The notes: generated by a model not told the origin, from the sequence alone. 64,000 nt of DNA from Bradyrhizobium cajani (GCF_009759665.1 NZ_WQNE01000005.1:124001-188000), one strand, 5' to 3'. Shown: positions 28,212-38,200, numbered from the stretch's first letter. Program-made: numbers and translations.

Positions 28212-28463
28212 TCAGAACGGGCGGCAGCGGCCGGCGTACCAGCGGAAGCCATAGGGGCAGACGCGTGCGCGCGGCACGACGACGACGGGAGCCGGGGCGA
28301 CCACCACCGGGGCGGGGCGCACGACGACCGCACCGCGCATCGGGCGGCAGCCGCCATAGGCGCCACGATACCAGCCCGGGCCGCAGCCGCCGGCGGCGCT
28401 GGCCGCCTCGCTGAAACCAACGATCGCGCTGGCGAGCATGACGGCGGCAAACAGATATTTCAT
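28212..28463 (-). CDS. GCG_CRPN prefix-type small secreted protein
   Basis: This 83-residue protein has a signal peptide (MKYLFAAVMLASAIVGFSEA). The mature part contains GGCGPGWYRGAYGGCRPM, a valine/proline-rich run VVVRPAPVVVAPAPVVVV, and a cysteine pair in VCPYGFRWYAGRCRPF. This architecture matches the family named GCG_CRPN prefix-to-repeats in Bradyrhizobium relatives; its role is unknown. GAAGGAAG upstream decides the start. A tandem repeat lies in its 5' region. Confidence 0.85.
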   Translation of the reverse strand: MKYLFAAVMLASAIVGFSEAASAAGGCGPGWYRGAYGGCRPMRGAVVVRPAPVVVAPAPVVVVPRARVCPYGFRWYAGRCRPF

Positions 28464-28484
28464 TTGATCTTCCTTCTCGTCTTT

Positions 28485-28574
28485 GGGGGCAAGTCTTTGG
28501 AGGCAAGTCTTGGGAGCAAGTCTTGGGAGCAAGTCTTGGGAGGCAAGTCTTTAGGGGGGCAAGTTCTTGGAGGT
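28485..28574. repeat. Tandem repeat, about 13-16 bp unit, upstream of the GCG_CRPN gene
   Basis: About six units of the form GGCAAGTCTTGGGAG repeat with small length changes, 22-110 bases upstream of the ATG of a minus-strand gene. On the transcribed strand the unit is CTCCCAAGACTTG, which carries an anti-Shine-Dalgarno-like CTCC. No tandem array of this kind appears elsewhere in the window. Confidence 0.85.
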
Positions 28575-28729
28575 TTTGGCGCTTGCGGCGCACAATGAAT
28601 CAAAAGGCACGATTCGACACGTTAAATCTGAGGAGAAACGCGCCGGCACGTCGCGATCCAAACCTGCCAATCATGACCTGAATGCGGCATGAACGTCTGC
28701 GCACTGCTCCAGGCGACACGCCAGTGTCG

Positions 28730-29737
28730 CTAGCGGCCGAGAAAGCCCAGCACCAGCTCCTTGTACTTCTCGGGTGCCTCCAGGAAGACGAGATGGCCGG
28801 TGTCGGGAATCACTTCCGCCCGCGCATTCGGCATCTTGGCGGCAAGCGTCTTCGCGAGCTCGGCGTTCTGGCCCATTTTTGCGCGCAGCGCCTCCGGGGC
28901 GTTCGGCCGGCCCGGCGCGTTGTGGTCGTCGGCGCCCATGACGAACAGCGTGGGTACGGTGATGAGCGGGATCTCATGCGCCACCGGCTCGCGATAGATC
29001 ATCTGTCCGGAGCTGACGAAAGCGCGCAGCCAGCGCGGATAGTCGGGGCTGCCCTTGATGTTGAAGCGGGCATCGATGAACGGGGTGATCGCATCGCCCG
29101 GCAGCTTGATCGCGTAATTGGTCTGGAGCTGCTTGCGATAGCCCTCGGCGGTGAGCTTGTCCTCGGTCTCGATCATCTTCTCGGTCGGCGTCGGCGGCAC
29201 GTAGAGGCGATAGTCTTCCAGCCCGATCGGCGCAGTCAGCACCAGGTGGGAGACGCGGTCGGGATAGGCGCGGGCGATGCGTACGCCCAGCATGCCGCCG
29301 AGCGAATGCGCGACGATCTCGGCCTTGTCGATCTTGAGGTGATCGAGCAGCGCGATGGTGTTGCGCGCCAGCGTGTCGAAGTGAAGCTCGCCGGTCGGCT
29401 TGGAGGATTTGCCGAAGCCGATCTGGTCCGGCACCACGACGCGATAGCCGGACTCGCTCAGCATCTTGACGACCGGCGCCCAGTAGCTCGACGGAAAATT
29501 GCGCCCGTGCAGCAGCACCACGGTGCGGCCGTTCGGCCGCTCGGGGGCGACGTCCATATAGGCCATGCTGAGCTGCTCGCCGTCGTTGACGACCGGCAGG
29601 AGGTGCACGGGATAGGGATAGGCGAAGCCTTCGAGCGCGATGCCGTAGGGCTCGCGCGGCGCGGTCTCGGCGGCGTTGGCGGTGAGCGGGGAGGCGAGGA
29701 GGACGGCGGCGAGTGCGGCCGGGAGGATGCGGTTCAT
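28730..29737 (-). CDS. Secreted alpha/beta hydrolase
   Basis: This 335-residue hydrolase has a signal peptide (MNRILPAALAAVLLASPLTANA). The oxyanion region is VVLLHGRNFPSSYW, the nucleophile elbow is AHSLGGMLG (serine in the HSLGG motif), and a late MGADDHNAPGR and IPDTGHLVFLEAPE supply the acid and His. The fold is that of esterases and haloalkane-dehalogenase-like hydrolases; the substrate is unknown. It is expressed alone, with repeats upstream. Confidence 0.92.
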   Translation of the reverse strand: MNRILPAALAAVLLASPLTANAAETAPREPYGIALEGFAYPYPVHLLPVVNDGEQLSMAYMDVAPERPNGRTVVLLHGRNFPSSYWAPVVKMLSESGYRVVVPDQIGFGKSSKPTGELHFDTLARNTIALLDHLKIDKAEIVAHSLGGMLGVRIARAYPDRVSHLVLTAPIGLEDYRLYVPPTPTEKMIETEDKLTAEGYRKQLQTNYAIKLPGDAITPFIDARFNIKGSPDYPRWLRAFVSSGQMIYREPVAHEIPLITVPTLFVMGADDHNAPGRPNAPEALRAKMGQNAELAKTLAAKMPNARAEVIPDTGHLVFLEAPEKYKELVLGFLGR

Positions 29738-29760
29738 TGGGGTCTCTGTTATGTGGCGCC

Positions 29761-29884
29761 GTCATTCCGGGGCGCGCGGAGCGCGAACCCGGAATCTCGA
29801 GGTTCCGGGTTCGATGCTTTGCATCGCCCCGGAACGACGTTGCGCATAAAGCGATGGATGGCCGGGTCAAGCCCGGCCATGACG
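29761..29884. repeat. Composite palindrome: family F followed by half of family G
   Basis: GTCATTCCGGGGCGCGCGGA, GCGAACCCGGAATCTCGAGG and the facing GCCCCGGAACGAC form a family F element (29761-29838). It is followed by GATGGCCGGGTCAAGCCCGG and CCATGACG, matching the right half of the family G element at 20924-21008. Confidence 0.85.
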
Positions 29885-29932
29885 GGAGGAAGCATTCACA
29901 CGCAAATGTGCAATCTCGCGCAGCTTGCGTGA

Positions 29933-30631
29933 TCAATCCTTGCCGTTGCCGAACAGCGCGGCAAATTGCTTCTCGCCGGTGCGGGTGAAATTCACCACGC
30001 GGCTGCCGGGCGTGGTGTCGCGCGCGGCCCATTTCAGCTCGGTGAAGCGCTGCATCATGGCGGCGCCCAGCGTGCCGGCGAGATGATGCCGCCGCTCGCT
30101 CCAATCGAGGCAGGCCTTGCACACCGGGCGGCGGGGATGGGCGAGCATGTCGGGCGAGATCTGCAAATGCCTCGTCAGGAAGCGCTCGCCCTCGGCCGTC
30201 AGCTCGATCTCCTGCTTCTTCTGCCGGACCAGATGGCGCTCGCGCAGGGAGTCCAGCATCTGCACGCCGAGATCGCCGGCGAGATGATCATAGCAGATGC
30301 GCGCGCGACGCAGCGCCGGATCCTTCGGCCCGGTGCGCACGCGCATGTGCCCGGTCCGCGCGGCGAGGCCCGCAAGGCCTTCGAGCACGCCGGCGACGTC
30401 ATCGTCGGTGAGGCGATAGTAGCGGTGGCGGCCCTGCTTCTCCGGCTCGACCAGCCCGCCGGCCTCGAGCTTCGAAAGGTGGGAGCTGGCGGTCTGCGGC
30501 GTGATCCCGGCCTCCTGCGCCAGCTCGCTCGCGGTCAGCGCGCGGCCGTTCATCAGCGCCGTGAGCATGTTGGCGCGGGCGGGATCGCCGACCAGCGAAG
30601 CGACCATGGCGATGTCGGGACCTGATTTCAT
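29933..30631 (-). CDS. ArsR-family winged-helix transcriptional regulator
   Basis: This is a 232-residue regulator. The N-terminal winged helix (about 1-85) has [40 protein letters not shown] and [12 protein letters not shown]. The larger C-terminal part contains [16 protein letters not shown], a Cys pair that could bind metal or sense redox. It is divergent from a run of three genes at 30791-32333, which it may regulate (inference). A family D palindrome sits in the shared promoter region. Confidence 0.9.
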   Translation of the reverse strand: MKSGPDIAMVASLVGDPARANMLTALMNGRALTASELAQEAGITPQTASSHLSKLEAGGLVEPEKQGRHRYYRLTDDDVAGVLEGLAGLAARTGHMRVRTGPKDPALRRARICYDHLAGDLGVQMLDSLRERHLVRQKKQEIELTAEGERFLTRHLQISPDMLAHPRRPVCKACLDWSERRHHLAGTLGAAMMQRFTELKWAARDTTPGSRVVNFTRTGEKQFAALFGNGKD

Positions 30632-30686
30632 GCTTCGATGGTAGCCGAAGCATCGCGGTCGGGCAAGGGCGTAGTCTGCCGGCCGG

Positions 30687-30768
30687 GTCGTCATTGCGAG
30701 CGCAGCGAAGCAATCCAGAATTCCTCCGCGGAAACATCTCTGGATTGCTTCGCTGCGCTCGCAACGAC
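30687..30768. repeat. Palindromic repeat, family D
   Basis: GTCGTCATTGCGAGCGCAGC and GAAGCAATCCAGAA face TCTGGATTGC and TTCGCTGCGCTCGCAACGAC. It lies between the divergent ArsR gene and the 30791 gene. Other copies are at 33612-33689 and, interrupted, at 38934-39046. Confidence 0.9.
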
Positions 30769-30790
30769 CAGGAAACAAGGAGCTCTCATC

Positions 30791-31099
30791 ATGTCCGTCA
30801 CCGTCTTCATCCGCTACCAGCTGGATCCCTTCAAGCGCGCGCAGTTCGAGGACTATTCGAAGCGCTGGCTCACCATCATCCCGAAATGCGGCGGCGACCT
30901 GATCGGCTATTTCATGCCGCATGAGGGCACCAATAACATCGCCTTTGCGCTGATCACCTTCGAAAGTCTCGCCGCCTACGAGGCCTATCGTGCGCGGCTG
31001 CGCCAGGATGCCGAGGGCATGGCGAATTTCCATTTCGCCGAGGAGAACAAATTCATCCTCGCCGAAGAGCGCACCTTCCTGCGCAAGGTGGTATTGTAG
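30791..31099 (+). CDS. NIPSNAP family protein
   Basis: This 102-residue protein is of the NIPSNAP/dimeric alpha-beta barrel class: [20 protein letters not shown], then [20 protein letters not shown], then a short C-terminal tail [16 protein letters not shown]. Some members bind small hydrophobic molecules; the function is not known here. AAGGAG precedes ATG. It starts a run of three same-direction genes (30791-32333) opposite an ArsR regulator. Confidence 0.87.
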   Translation: MSVTVFIRYQLDPFKRAQFEDYSKRWLTIIPKCGGDLIGYFMPHEGTNNIAFALITFESLAAYEAYRARLRQDAEGMANFHFAEENKFILAEERTFLRKVVL

Positions 31100-31122
31100 G
31101 CCATCCACGACAGGAGACGCCC

Positions 31123-31473
31123 ATGATCGCCGTGATCTTCGAAGTCTGGCCGAAGCCGGAACATCGCCAGGACTATTTCGACCTCGCGGCCGACCTGAAG
31201 CCGATCCTGCAAACCATCGACGGCTTCATCTCGGTCGAGCGTTTCGAGAGCCTGACCGAGAAGGGCAAGATCCTGTCGGTCTCGTTCTGGCGCGACGAGG
31301 CAGCGGTCGAGGCCTGGCGCAACACGATGGAGCATCGCCGCACCCAGGCCAAGGGCAGGGCCCAGATATTTGCCGACTACCACCTGCGTATCGCCAGCGT
31401 CATTCGTGACTATAGCATGACCGATCGCGAGCAGGCGCCGAAGGACAGCCGCGCCGTGCACGACGCGCACTAG
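31123..31473 (+). CDS. Antibiotic biosynthesis monooxygenase-fold (ABM) protein
   Basis: This 116-residue protein has the ABM ferredoxin-like fold: MIAVIFEVWPKPEHRQDYFD, then the central IDGFISVERFESLTEKGKI and VSFWRDEAAVEAWRNTMEH motif characteristic of the family. Family members include small quinone or polyketide monooxygenases and stress proteins. GGAGA upstream decides the ATG. It is 23 bases after the NIPSNAP gene, so they probably form an operon with the PEP mutase-like gene. Confidence 0.88.
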   Translation: MIAVIFEVWPKPEHRQDYFDLAADLKPILQTIDGFISVERFESLTEKGKILSVSFWRDEAAVEAWRNTMEHRRTQAKGRAQIFADYHLRIASVIRDYSMTDREQAPKDSRAVHDAH

Positions 31474-31523
31474 CGCGCCCGATCATGGGCGCCTATGTCT
31501 GCGCAGCAACAAGGGAGAGAAAC

Positions 31524-32333
31524 ATGCACGTCACGACCGCGGACAAGCGCGCGACATTCCGGAAGATGCACGAGAGCGGCTGCTTCATCCTGCCCAATCC
31601 GGTCGACGTCGGCAGCGCGAAAGCGCTGCAGCATCTCGGCTTCAAGGCGATCGCGTCATCGAGCGCAGGCTTTGCCTGGACCATCGGCAAGGCCGACAAC
31701 CACATCACCGTCGAGGACGCCTGTCAGCATCTGGCAGCATTGAGCTCGGCGGTCGACATCCCCGTGAACGCGGATTTCGAGGGTGGCTTCGCAGTCGAGC
31801 CCGACAAGGTTGCGGACAATGTCCAGCGCGGCGTGCGCACCGGCGTCGCCGGCCTGTCGATCGAGGACTCCACCGGCGACAAGAACAACCCGCTCTACGA
31901 CCGCACGCTTGCGGTCGAGCGCATCAAGGCGGCGCACCAGGCGATCGGTGACAGCAACACGTTGCTGGTCGGCCGCTGCGAGGCCTACCTTTGGGGTGTG
32001 ACCGACCTCAAGCTCGTCATCGACCGGCTCACCGCCTACGCGGAGGCCGGCGCCGACTGTCTTTACGCGCCCGGCCTGAAGAGCCGCGAGGACATCGCCG
32101 CGGTGGTGAAGGCGGTCCACCCAAGGCCGTTCAACCTTCTGATCGGCGGCTCCGGGCTGTCGTTGCAGGAAGCCGAAGATCTCGGCGTGCGCCGGATCAG
32201 CGTCGGCGGTTCGCTCGCGCGCGCCGCCTGGGGCGGGTTCATGCGCGCGGCCAAGGAGATGGCGGAGCAGGGGACGTTCAGCGAACTCGGCAACGGCTAT
32301 TCCGGCGGCGAGCTCAACAAGATGTTCAGCTAA
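31524..32333 (+). CDS. Isocitrate lyase/phosphoenolpyruvate mutase family protein
   Basis: This 269-residue TIM-barrel enzyme of the PEP mutase/isocitrate lyase superfamily cleaves or rearranges C-C or C-P bonds in small carboxylates. Family features are FILPNPVDVGSAKALQHLG (substrate pocket), IPVNADFEGGFA (metal-binding aspartate), VAGLSIEDSTGDK and VGRCEAYLWG. The classical isocitrate lyase KKCGH motif is absent, pointing to an oxaloacetate- or PEP-mutase-like activity. It is the third gene of the ArsR-flanked run. The exact reaction cannot be read from sequence. Confidence 0.88.
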   Translation: MHVTTADKRATFRKMHESGCFILPNPVDVGSAKALQHLGFKAIASSSAGFAWTIGKADNHITVEDACQHLAALSSAVDIPVNADFEGGFAVEPDKVADNVQRGVRTGVAGLSIEDSTGDKNNPLYDRTLAVERIKAAHQAIGDSNTLLVGRCEAYLWGVTDLKLVIDRLTAYAEAGADCLYAPGLKSREDIAAVVKAVHPRPFNLLIGGSGLSLQEAEDLGVRRISVGGSLARAAWGGFMRAAKEMAEQGTFSELGNGYSGGELNKMFS

Positions 32334-32342
32334 ACATGCGAA

Positions 32343-32370
32343 AGCGGCGGGACGTTTCCGTCCCGCCGCT
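32343..32370. terminator. GC-rich hairpin between convergent genes
   Basis: AGCGGCGGGACG pairs with CGTCCCGCCGCT around TTTC, 10 bases after the PEP mutase-like stop and just before the convergent small gene. It lacks a strong T-run, so it may act as a factor-assisted or bidirectional stop. Confidence 0.6.
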
Positions 32371-32391
32371 CTCACGCATCATTGCGAACTG

Positions 32392-32784
32392 TTACTTCGA
32401 GCCGTCGGACGGAGCCTGCGTATCCGGAGCCGGCTTGCTCGGTGCCGCACCCGTGGTCACGCCTGGCCCGGTGTTGTTGCGCGGCGGCGTCACGTCACGC
32501 ATGCCGGGAGGCGCCGCCGGATTGGCGGGCTGTGTCTGGGCAGTCTGCGAGGCCGGGGGATTGCTGGCCTCGTTGGTCGTGCTGGTATTGTTCAGGCCGT
32601 AGAACACGGCACCCAGCACCAGCGCAATGGCAACGGCGAACAACGCAACCTTGCCGCTGGAGGCGGGGCCCTCGCCAAGCTCGGGATCGGCCTGCAGGTC
32701 GGCATCCCGGCGCGCCGCGCGAAGATACTCATCGTCGGCGAGATTCGGGCGGTACGGATCGTTGGGAAAACGGTCGTCAGCCAT
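32392..32784 (-). CDS. Single-pass membrane protein, hypothetical
   Basis: This 130-residue protein has an acidic N-terminal half (MADDRFPNDPYRPNLADDEYL), one membrane helix at about 47-62 (VALFAVAIALVLGAVFYG) and a Pro/Thr/Asn-rich C-terminal tail. It is probably an inner-membrane protein with its tail in the periplasm. I do not recognise a family. GAGGAG precedes the ATG. Confidence 0.7.
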   Translation of the reverse strand: MADDRFPNDPYRPNLADDEYLRAARRDADLQADPELGEGPASSGKVALFAVAIALVLGAVFYGLNNTSTTNEASNPPASQTAQTQPANPAAPPGMRDVTPPRNNTGPGVTTGAAPSKPAPDTQAPSDGSK

Positions 32785-32950
32785 CGATTGGTCTCCTCGT
32801 TGATTGCAAGGGGACAACCCGTAGCTGCGAGATTCTGTTCCCGGCACTTGATAGCTTTCGTCGCGTGTTGCTCCAGCCGCGGGAATCAGGAACCTGTTGA
32901 GGAGGGAACCGTGGACGCGAAGTTCCATGGTGGGACCAGGGAACAAATCG

Positions 32951-33592
32951 ATGTGGAGCCTGCCGCCGACCGACAGCGTGCTGCATTTTTTGGCGTACGT
33001 CGCCTTGACGGCGGAGGGCATGACCGCCGCACTGGCCGCGGGCCGGCGCAGCATGGACTACGTCGGCGTCTGCCTGCTCGCCTGTATCACCGCCCTCGGT
33101 GGCGGCACCCTGCGCGACCTGATTCTCGGTCACTATCCGCTGGTCTGGGTCGCCAACCCGATCTACCTCGCGCTGCCGGGTGGCGCAGCGCTGCTGACGA
33201 TCCTGATTGCGCGGCTCGTGCATCGGCTGCACGTCGCCTTCATCGTGCTCGATGCCATCGGCCTCGTCGTCTTCACCATGATCGGCTGCAACGTCGGCTG
33301 GCAGATGGACGCTTCGCTGCCGATCGTGATCGTCGCGGGCATGGTGACGGGCTGCGCCGGCGGCGTGTTGCGCGACGTGCTCTGCAACGACGTGCCGCTG
33401 CTGTTTCGGTCCGAGCTCTATGCCAGCGTCTCGGTCGTGACTGGCCTGTTCTACGCCACCGCCTTCGGTCTCAAACTCAATGCCGAGCTCTGGACGATCC
33501 TGACCTTCGTGCTCGGCCTCAGCTTCCGTCTGCTCGCGGTGCGGTACAGATGGGAGATGCCGAAATTCGTCTTCACGGGAGATGAGAAGTAG
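32951..33592 (+). CDS. Trimeric intracellular cation channel (TRIC/UPF0126) family protein
   Basis: This 213-residue membrane protein has about six or seven hydrophobic helices arranged as a tandem repeat. The two half motifs GGGTLRDLILGHYPLVW and GGVLRDVLCNDVPLLFRSELYA are diagnostic of the UPF0126/YicG-TRIC family of potassium channels. ATG 32951 follows AGGGA; the longer in-frame TTG at 32897 is less convincing. It is monocistronic, with a family D palindrome at its 3' end. Confidence 0.9.
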   Translation: MWSLPPTDSVLHFLAYVALTAEGMTAALAAGRRSMDYVGVCLLACITALGGGTLRDLILGHYPLVWVANPIYLALPGGAALLTILIARLVHRLHVAFIVLDAIGLVVFTMIGCNVGWQMDASLPIVIVAGMVTGCAGGVLRDVLCNDVPLLFRSELYASVSVVTGLFYATAFGLKLNAELWTILTFVLGLSFRLLAVRYRWEMPKFVFTGDEK

Positions 33593-33611
33593 CACGCGCA
33601 GCTCCATCCAA

Positions 33612-33689
33612 GTCATTGCGAGCGCAGCGAAGCAATCCAGAATCCTTCCGCGGAAAGACTCTGGATTGCTTCGCTGCGCTCGCAATGAC
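33612..33689. repeat. Palindromic repeat, family D
   Basis: This copy begins GTCATTGCGAGCGCAGCGAA and closes TTCGCTGCGCTCGCAATGAC. The inner GCAATCCAGA/TCTGGATTGC arms are identical in sense to the copy at 30687. It lies between the convergent TRIC and cytochrome genes. Confidence 0.9.
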
Positions 33690-33712
33690 GCAGAGGAGGC
33701 GATGGCGCGGAT

Positions 33713-34939
33713 CTACGGCTCTTCCTTCCTCGCCTTCGCCACCTGCGCGGGCGTCACCAGCGGTGCGGCATTGCCCCAGGAATTGCGGATGTAGTTGGTC
33801 ACCGCCGCGATCTCGTCGTCGGACAATTGCTTGGCATAGGGCGGCATCTCGCCGGTGTTGGGCGCGCGCGGCGTGGTCACGGTGTGGGCGCCGTCGAGGA
33901 TGAGGCGCAGGGTCGAGGACGGGTTGATCGATTGCAGCAGCGCGTTGCCAGGCAGTGGCGGATAGATCCGCGGGCTGCCTGTGCCGTCGGCTTCATGGCA
34001 GGCGATGCAAAGCTTTGCGTAGATGGCCTGGCCGGCTTTCATCTCGGCATCGTCAGGCGGCGTGGCGATCGTCTCGCGCCGCGCCGGCGGCAGGCTCTTC
34101 AGATACACCGCGATCGCATGCACATCGGCATCGCTCATCTTCGAGGTCGAGCCGACGACCACCTCCGCCATCAGCCCGCCGGCATGGCTTTTGGCGTTGC
34201 GGCCACTTTGCAGATATTCGGTGATGTCCTCGACGCTCCACGACTTCAACCCGGTGCGCGTCGCGCCGTCGAGCCTTGGTGCGTACCAGCCGCCGACCTC
34301 GTTGCCGGATAGCGCCTGGGCCTGCCTGTCCGCGCCAAAATAGTTCTTCGGCGTATGGCAGGCACCGCAATGACCGAGACCGGTGACGAGATAGCCGCCT
34401 CTGTTCCACGCCGCACTCTGGTTCTGGTCGGGCTCGAACAGTCCGGGCTTGAAGTAAAAATAGTTCCAGACCCGCATCAGGCCGCGATAGCCAAATGGCC
34501 AGCGCAGCCCGGGCGGCTTGTTGCGGCTCGTCACGGGCGCGAGCGTGCCGAGATAGGCGCGGATCGCCAGCGTGTCGTCCTTCGTCATCCTGGTGAAGTA
34601 GGGGAAGGGGAAGGCCGGGTAGTAGTTGGAGCCGTCAGGCGCGATGCCATAGCGCAGCGCGCGCGTGAAGTCGGTATCGGCCCAGGCGCCGATGCCGGTG
34701 TCGCGGTCGGGTGTCAGGTTCGGCGAATAAATCGCCCCAAATGGCGTGTCGATGCGCTTGCCGCCAGCAAACGGCTTTGCCGGATCGGCGGTGTGGCAGC
34801 CCGCGCAGTCACCGGCCTCGACCAGCGTCTTGCCATAGGCGATCAGCTCCGGCGACGGCTCGGCGGCGCGGGCCGCGCTTGCAATCGCACTGCACAATGC
34901 CAAACCCACAAGAGCCGAGCCCGCCAGAATCGTCCGCAT
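33713..34939 (-). CDS. Triheme cytochrome c
   Basis: This is a periplasmic electron carrier of 408 residues with three c-type heme sites: CAGCH (45-49), CGACH in the middle and CIACH near the C-terminus. The first lies just after a signal peptide that ends about ARAAE. The layout of three cytochrome c domains matches cytochrome subunits of membrane dehydrogenases (alcohol or gluconate dehydrogenase), but no dehydrogenase gene is next to it. The start at 34939 has GGAGAGG upstream. It is divergent from the ferredoxin oxidoreductase. Confidence 0.9.
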   Translation of the reverse strand: MRTILAGSALVGLALCSAIASAARAAEPSPELIAYGKTLVEAGDCAGCHTADPAKPFAGGKRIDTPFGAIYSPNLTPDRDTGIGAWADTDFTRALRYGIAPDGSNYYPAFPFPYFTRMTKDDTLAIRAYLGTLAPVTSRNKPPGLRWPFGYRGLMRVWNYFYFKPGLFEPDQNQSAAWNRGGYLVTGLGHCGACHTPKNYFGADRQAQALSGNEVGGWYAPRLDGATRTGLKSWSVEDITEYLQSGRNAKSHAGGLMAEVVVGSTSKMSDADVHAIAVYLKSLPPARRETIATPPDDAEMKAGQAIYAKLCIACHEADGTGSPRIYPPLPGNALLQSINPSSTLRLILDGAHTVTTPRAPNTGEMPPYAKQLSDDEIAAVTNYIRNSWGNAAPLVTPAQVAKARKEEP

Positions 34940-35231
34940 CGAAAGCCTCTCCTGCGACCAATCGACGTCGTCCCGCAGCATAGGGGCGTCACGTCATTTC
35001 GCGACGGCGGGGGTATGGTGACACAAATTGAAAATGCCTTGCGTGTTTCAGGCCACGAAATTGCGATTTTTACCCGACGCTTGCTTTGCTCCAGATTTGT
35101 GATGCGGAGCGTTAAATATCCGACATAGAGTGGCGCAGGTGGTCGGCGCGCCCTAGCTAAAAACAACGGGCAGGCAACGACTTAAGCGACCTTGAGCAAC
35201 AAAGGCCTGAGCAGGGCGAAACGAGGACAGA

Positions 35232-38200
35232 ATGGGCATCAACCAGGGTCCGATCAGTCTCGATCAAAAATACACCCAGCAAACCGGGCATGTCTTCACC
35301 ACGGGCATCCAGGCGCTGGTTCGCCTGCCCATGGCTCAGATCCGGCGCGACCGCGCCAACGGCCTCAACACCGCGGGCTTCATCTCCGGCTATCGCGGCT
35401 CGCCGCTCGGCGGCTACGACCAGCAGCTCTTCGCCGCGCGAAAGCATCTCGAACAGTACAACATCAAGTTCCAGCCCGGGGTGAACGAGGACTTGGCGGC
35501 GACCGCCGTCTGGGGCTCGCAGCAGCTCAACCTCTCGCCCGGCGCCAAATATGATGGCGTGGTCGGCATCTGGTATGGCAAGGGCCCCGGCGTCGACCGC
35601 TGCGGCGACGTGTTCCGCCACGGCAATGCCGCGGGCTCGGCCAAGAACGGCGGCGTGCTCTGCCTTGCCGGCGACGACCACGGTGCAAAATCCTCGACCG
35701 TTCCGCATCAGTCCGACCACGCCTTCATCTCGGCATTGATGCCGTATCTCTATCCCTCGAGCATCCACGAGATGATCGAGATGGGTCTCCTGGGTATCGC
35801 GATGTCGCGCTACTCGGGCTGCTGGGTCGGCATGAAGGTGATCACGGAGACGGTGGAGACCACCGCCGAGATCGATCTCACCGACGAGATGAAGCCCTTC
35901 ATCATCCCCACCGATTTCGAGCTGCCGCCCGGCGGCCTCAATCTGCGCTGGCCCGACGACCGCTTCGAGCAGGACCGGCGCCTCCAGGACTACAAGGGCT
36001 TTGCCGCGATCGCCTTCGCGCGCGCCAACAAGGTCAACCGCATCACCATGGATTCGCCGAACGCCCGTTTCGGCATCATGGCGTCCGGCAAGAGCTATGA
36101 GGATGTCCGCCAGGCGCTGCGTGAGCTCGGGATCACCGAGGAGGTCGCCGCGAAAATCGGTCTCCGTCTCTACAAGATCGGCATGCCCTGGCCGCTGGAG
36201 CCGGAGGGCGTGCGCCAGTTCGCTGTCGGCCTCGAAGAGATCTTCATCGTCGAGGAGCGGCGCGAGATCGTCGAGAACCAGGTCAAGCAGGAGCTGTTCA
36301 ACTGGCGCGACGACGTTCGCCCGCGCATCGTCGGCAAGATGGACGAGCACGACAAGCGATTCCTGACCTTCGCCGCCGAGCTCAGCGTCGCCTCGCTGGC
36401 GACCTCGCTCACCGAGCGGCTGCTTCGACTTAATCTCAATCCCGAGATTGCGGAGATGCTCCGCGTCAAGGCGGACTGGTTCAACGGCCGCCAGGCGACC
36501 CAGATGCAGGCGGTCGCGCCCGTTTCCCGCACCCCGTATTTCTGCTCCGGCTGCCCTCACAATACATCGACCAAGGTCCCCGAAGGCAGCCGCGCCTTGG
36601 CCGGCATCGGCTGTCACTTCATGGCGCTGTGGATGGATCGCTCGACCGAGACGTTCACGCATATGGGCGGCGAGGGCGTGCCGTGGGTCGGCATCGCGCC
36701 CTTCACCAACGAGAACCACATCTTCGCCAATCTCGGCGACGGCACCTATTTCCACTCCGGCATTCTGGCGATCCGCCAGGCGATCGCCTCGAAGGCCAAT
36801 ATCACCTACAAGATCCTCTACAACGACGCGGTCGCCATGACCGGCGGCCAGCGCCATGACGGCGATCTCTCGCCGCAGAAGATCATGGCCCAGCTCCACG
36901 CCGAGGGCATCAGCGAGATCTACCTGGTCTCCGAAAATCCCGACGCGTATCCGTCCCATTCCATCGCGCCCGGCGTGAAGAAGTATCATCGCGACGAGCT
37001 CGACAACGTCATGAAGATGTGCCGCGAGTACAAGGGCACGTCGGCCATCGTCTTCGTGCAGACCTGTGCGGCCGAAAAACGCCGCCGCCGCAAGCGCGGC
37101 CTGATGGAGGATCCGGCGCGCCGCGTCATGATCAACCCGGCCGTCTGCGAAGGCTGCGGCGACTGCTCGGTGCAGTCGAACTGCATCTCGGTCGAGCCGC
37201 TGGAGACCGAGTTCGGCCGCAAGCGCGCCATCAACCAGTCCTCCTGCAACAAGGACTATTCCTGCCTGAAGGGCTTCTGTCCGTCGTTCGTCACCATCGA
37301 CGGCGGTGCGCCGCGCCACCGCGCGCCGGCGGAGCTCAGCGAGATCGGCGAGCTGCCGGAGCCGGCCTCACGTCCGACCCTCGACAAGCCCTACAACATC
37401 GCCGTCGGCGGTGTCGGCGGCACCGGTGTGCTCACCATCGGCGCGCTGCTCGGCATGGCCGCCCATATCGAGGGCAAGGCCTCGATGATCCTCGACATGT
37501 CGGGCCTTGCGCAAAAGGGCGGGGCGGTGCTCAGCCACGTGCGCCTGTCGGATCATCCGGCGGAAGTGACCTGCTCGCGCATCGTCACCGGCACGGCCGA
37601 TCTCGTGCTCGCGGCCGACGAAGTGGTCGCAGTGGCCAAGGACACCATCTCGCTCTGCGACTCCGGCCGCACCCGCGGCATCATCAACAGCCACGTCATC
37701 CCGACCGCCGATTTCGTCCTCAACCGCGACTTCAACTTCCAGACCCGCAAGTTGAACGGACTCTTGGAAACGGCGCTGCACAAGGACTCCGTCTTTTTCG
37801 ACTTCACCAGGCCGGCCGAGCAGCTGCTCGGCGATGCCATCGCCACCAACATGATGATGATGGGCTATGCCTATCAGAAGGGCCTGTTCCCGCTGTCGGC
37901 GGAGTCGATCGAGCAGGCCATCGAGGTCAACGGCGTCTCGATCAAGATGAACAAGGAGGCCTTCCGCCTCGGCCGCCTCGCGGTCGCGGACCCCAAGCGG
38001 CTTGCCGACATGCTGAAGGGGACCGACGAGGTCGTCGCGCCAAAGACCCTGGACGCAATGACGCTCGACGAGATCATCGAGCATCGCGCCAAGCACCTGG
38101 TCGCCTATCAGAACACCCGGCTGGCCAAGCGTTATCGCAAGCTGGTCGACCAGGTCCGCGACGCCGCGGCGAAGGGCGGCTACGGTGATGCGCTGCCGCG

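Noticed and set aside
28485..28574. CRISPR-like array
   Set aside because: Units are 13-16 bases, contiguous, with no spacers.
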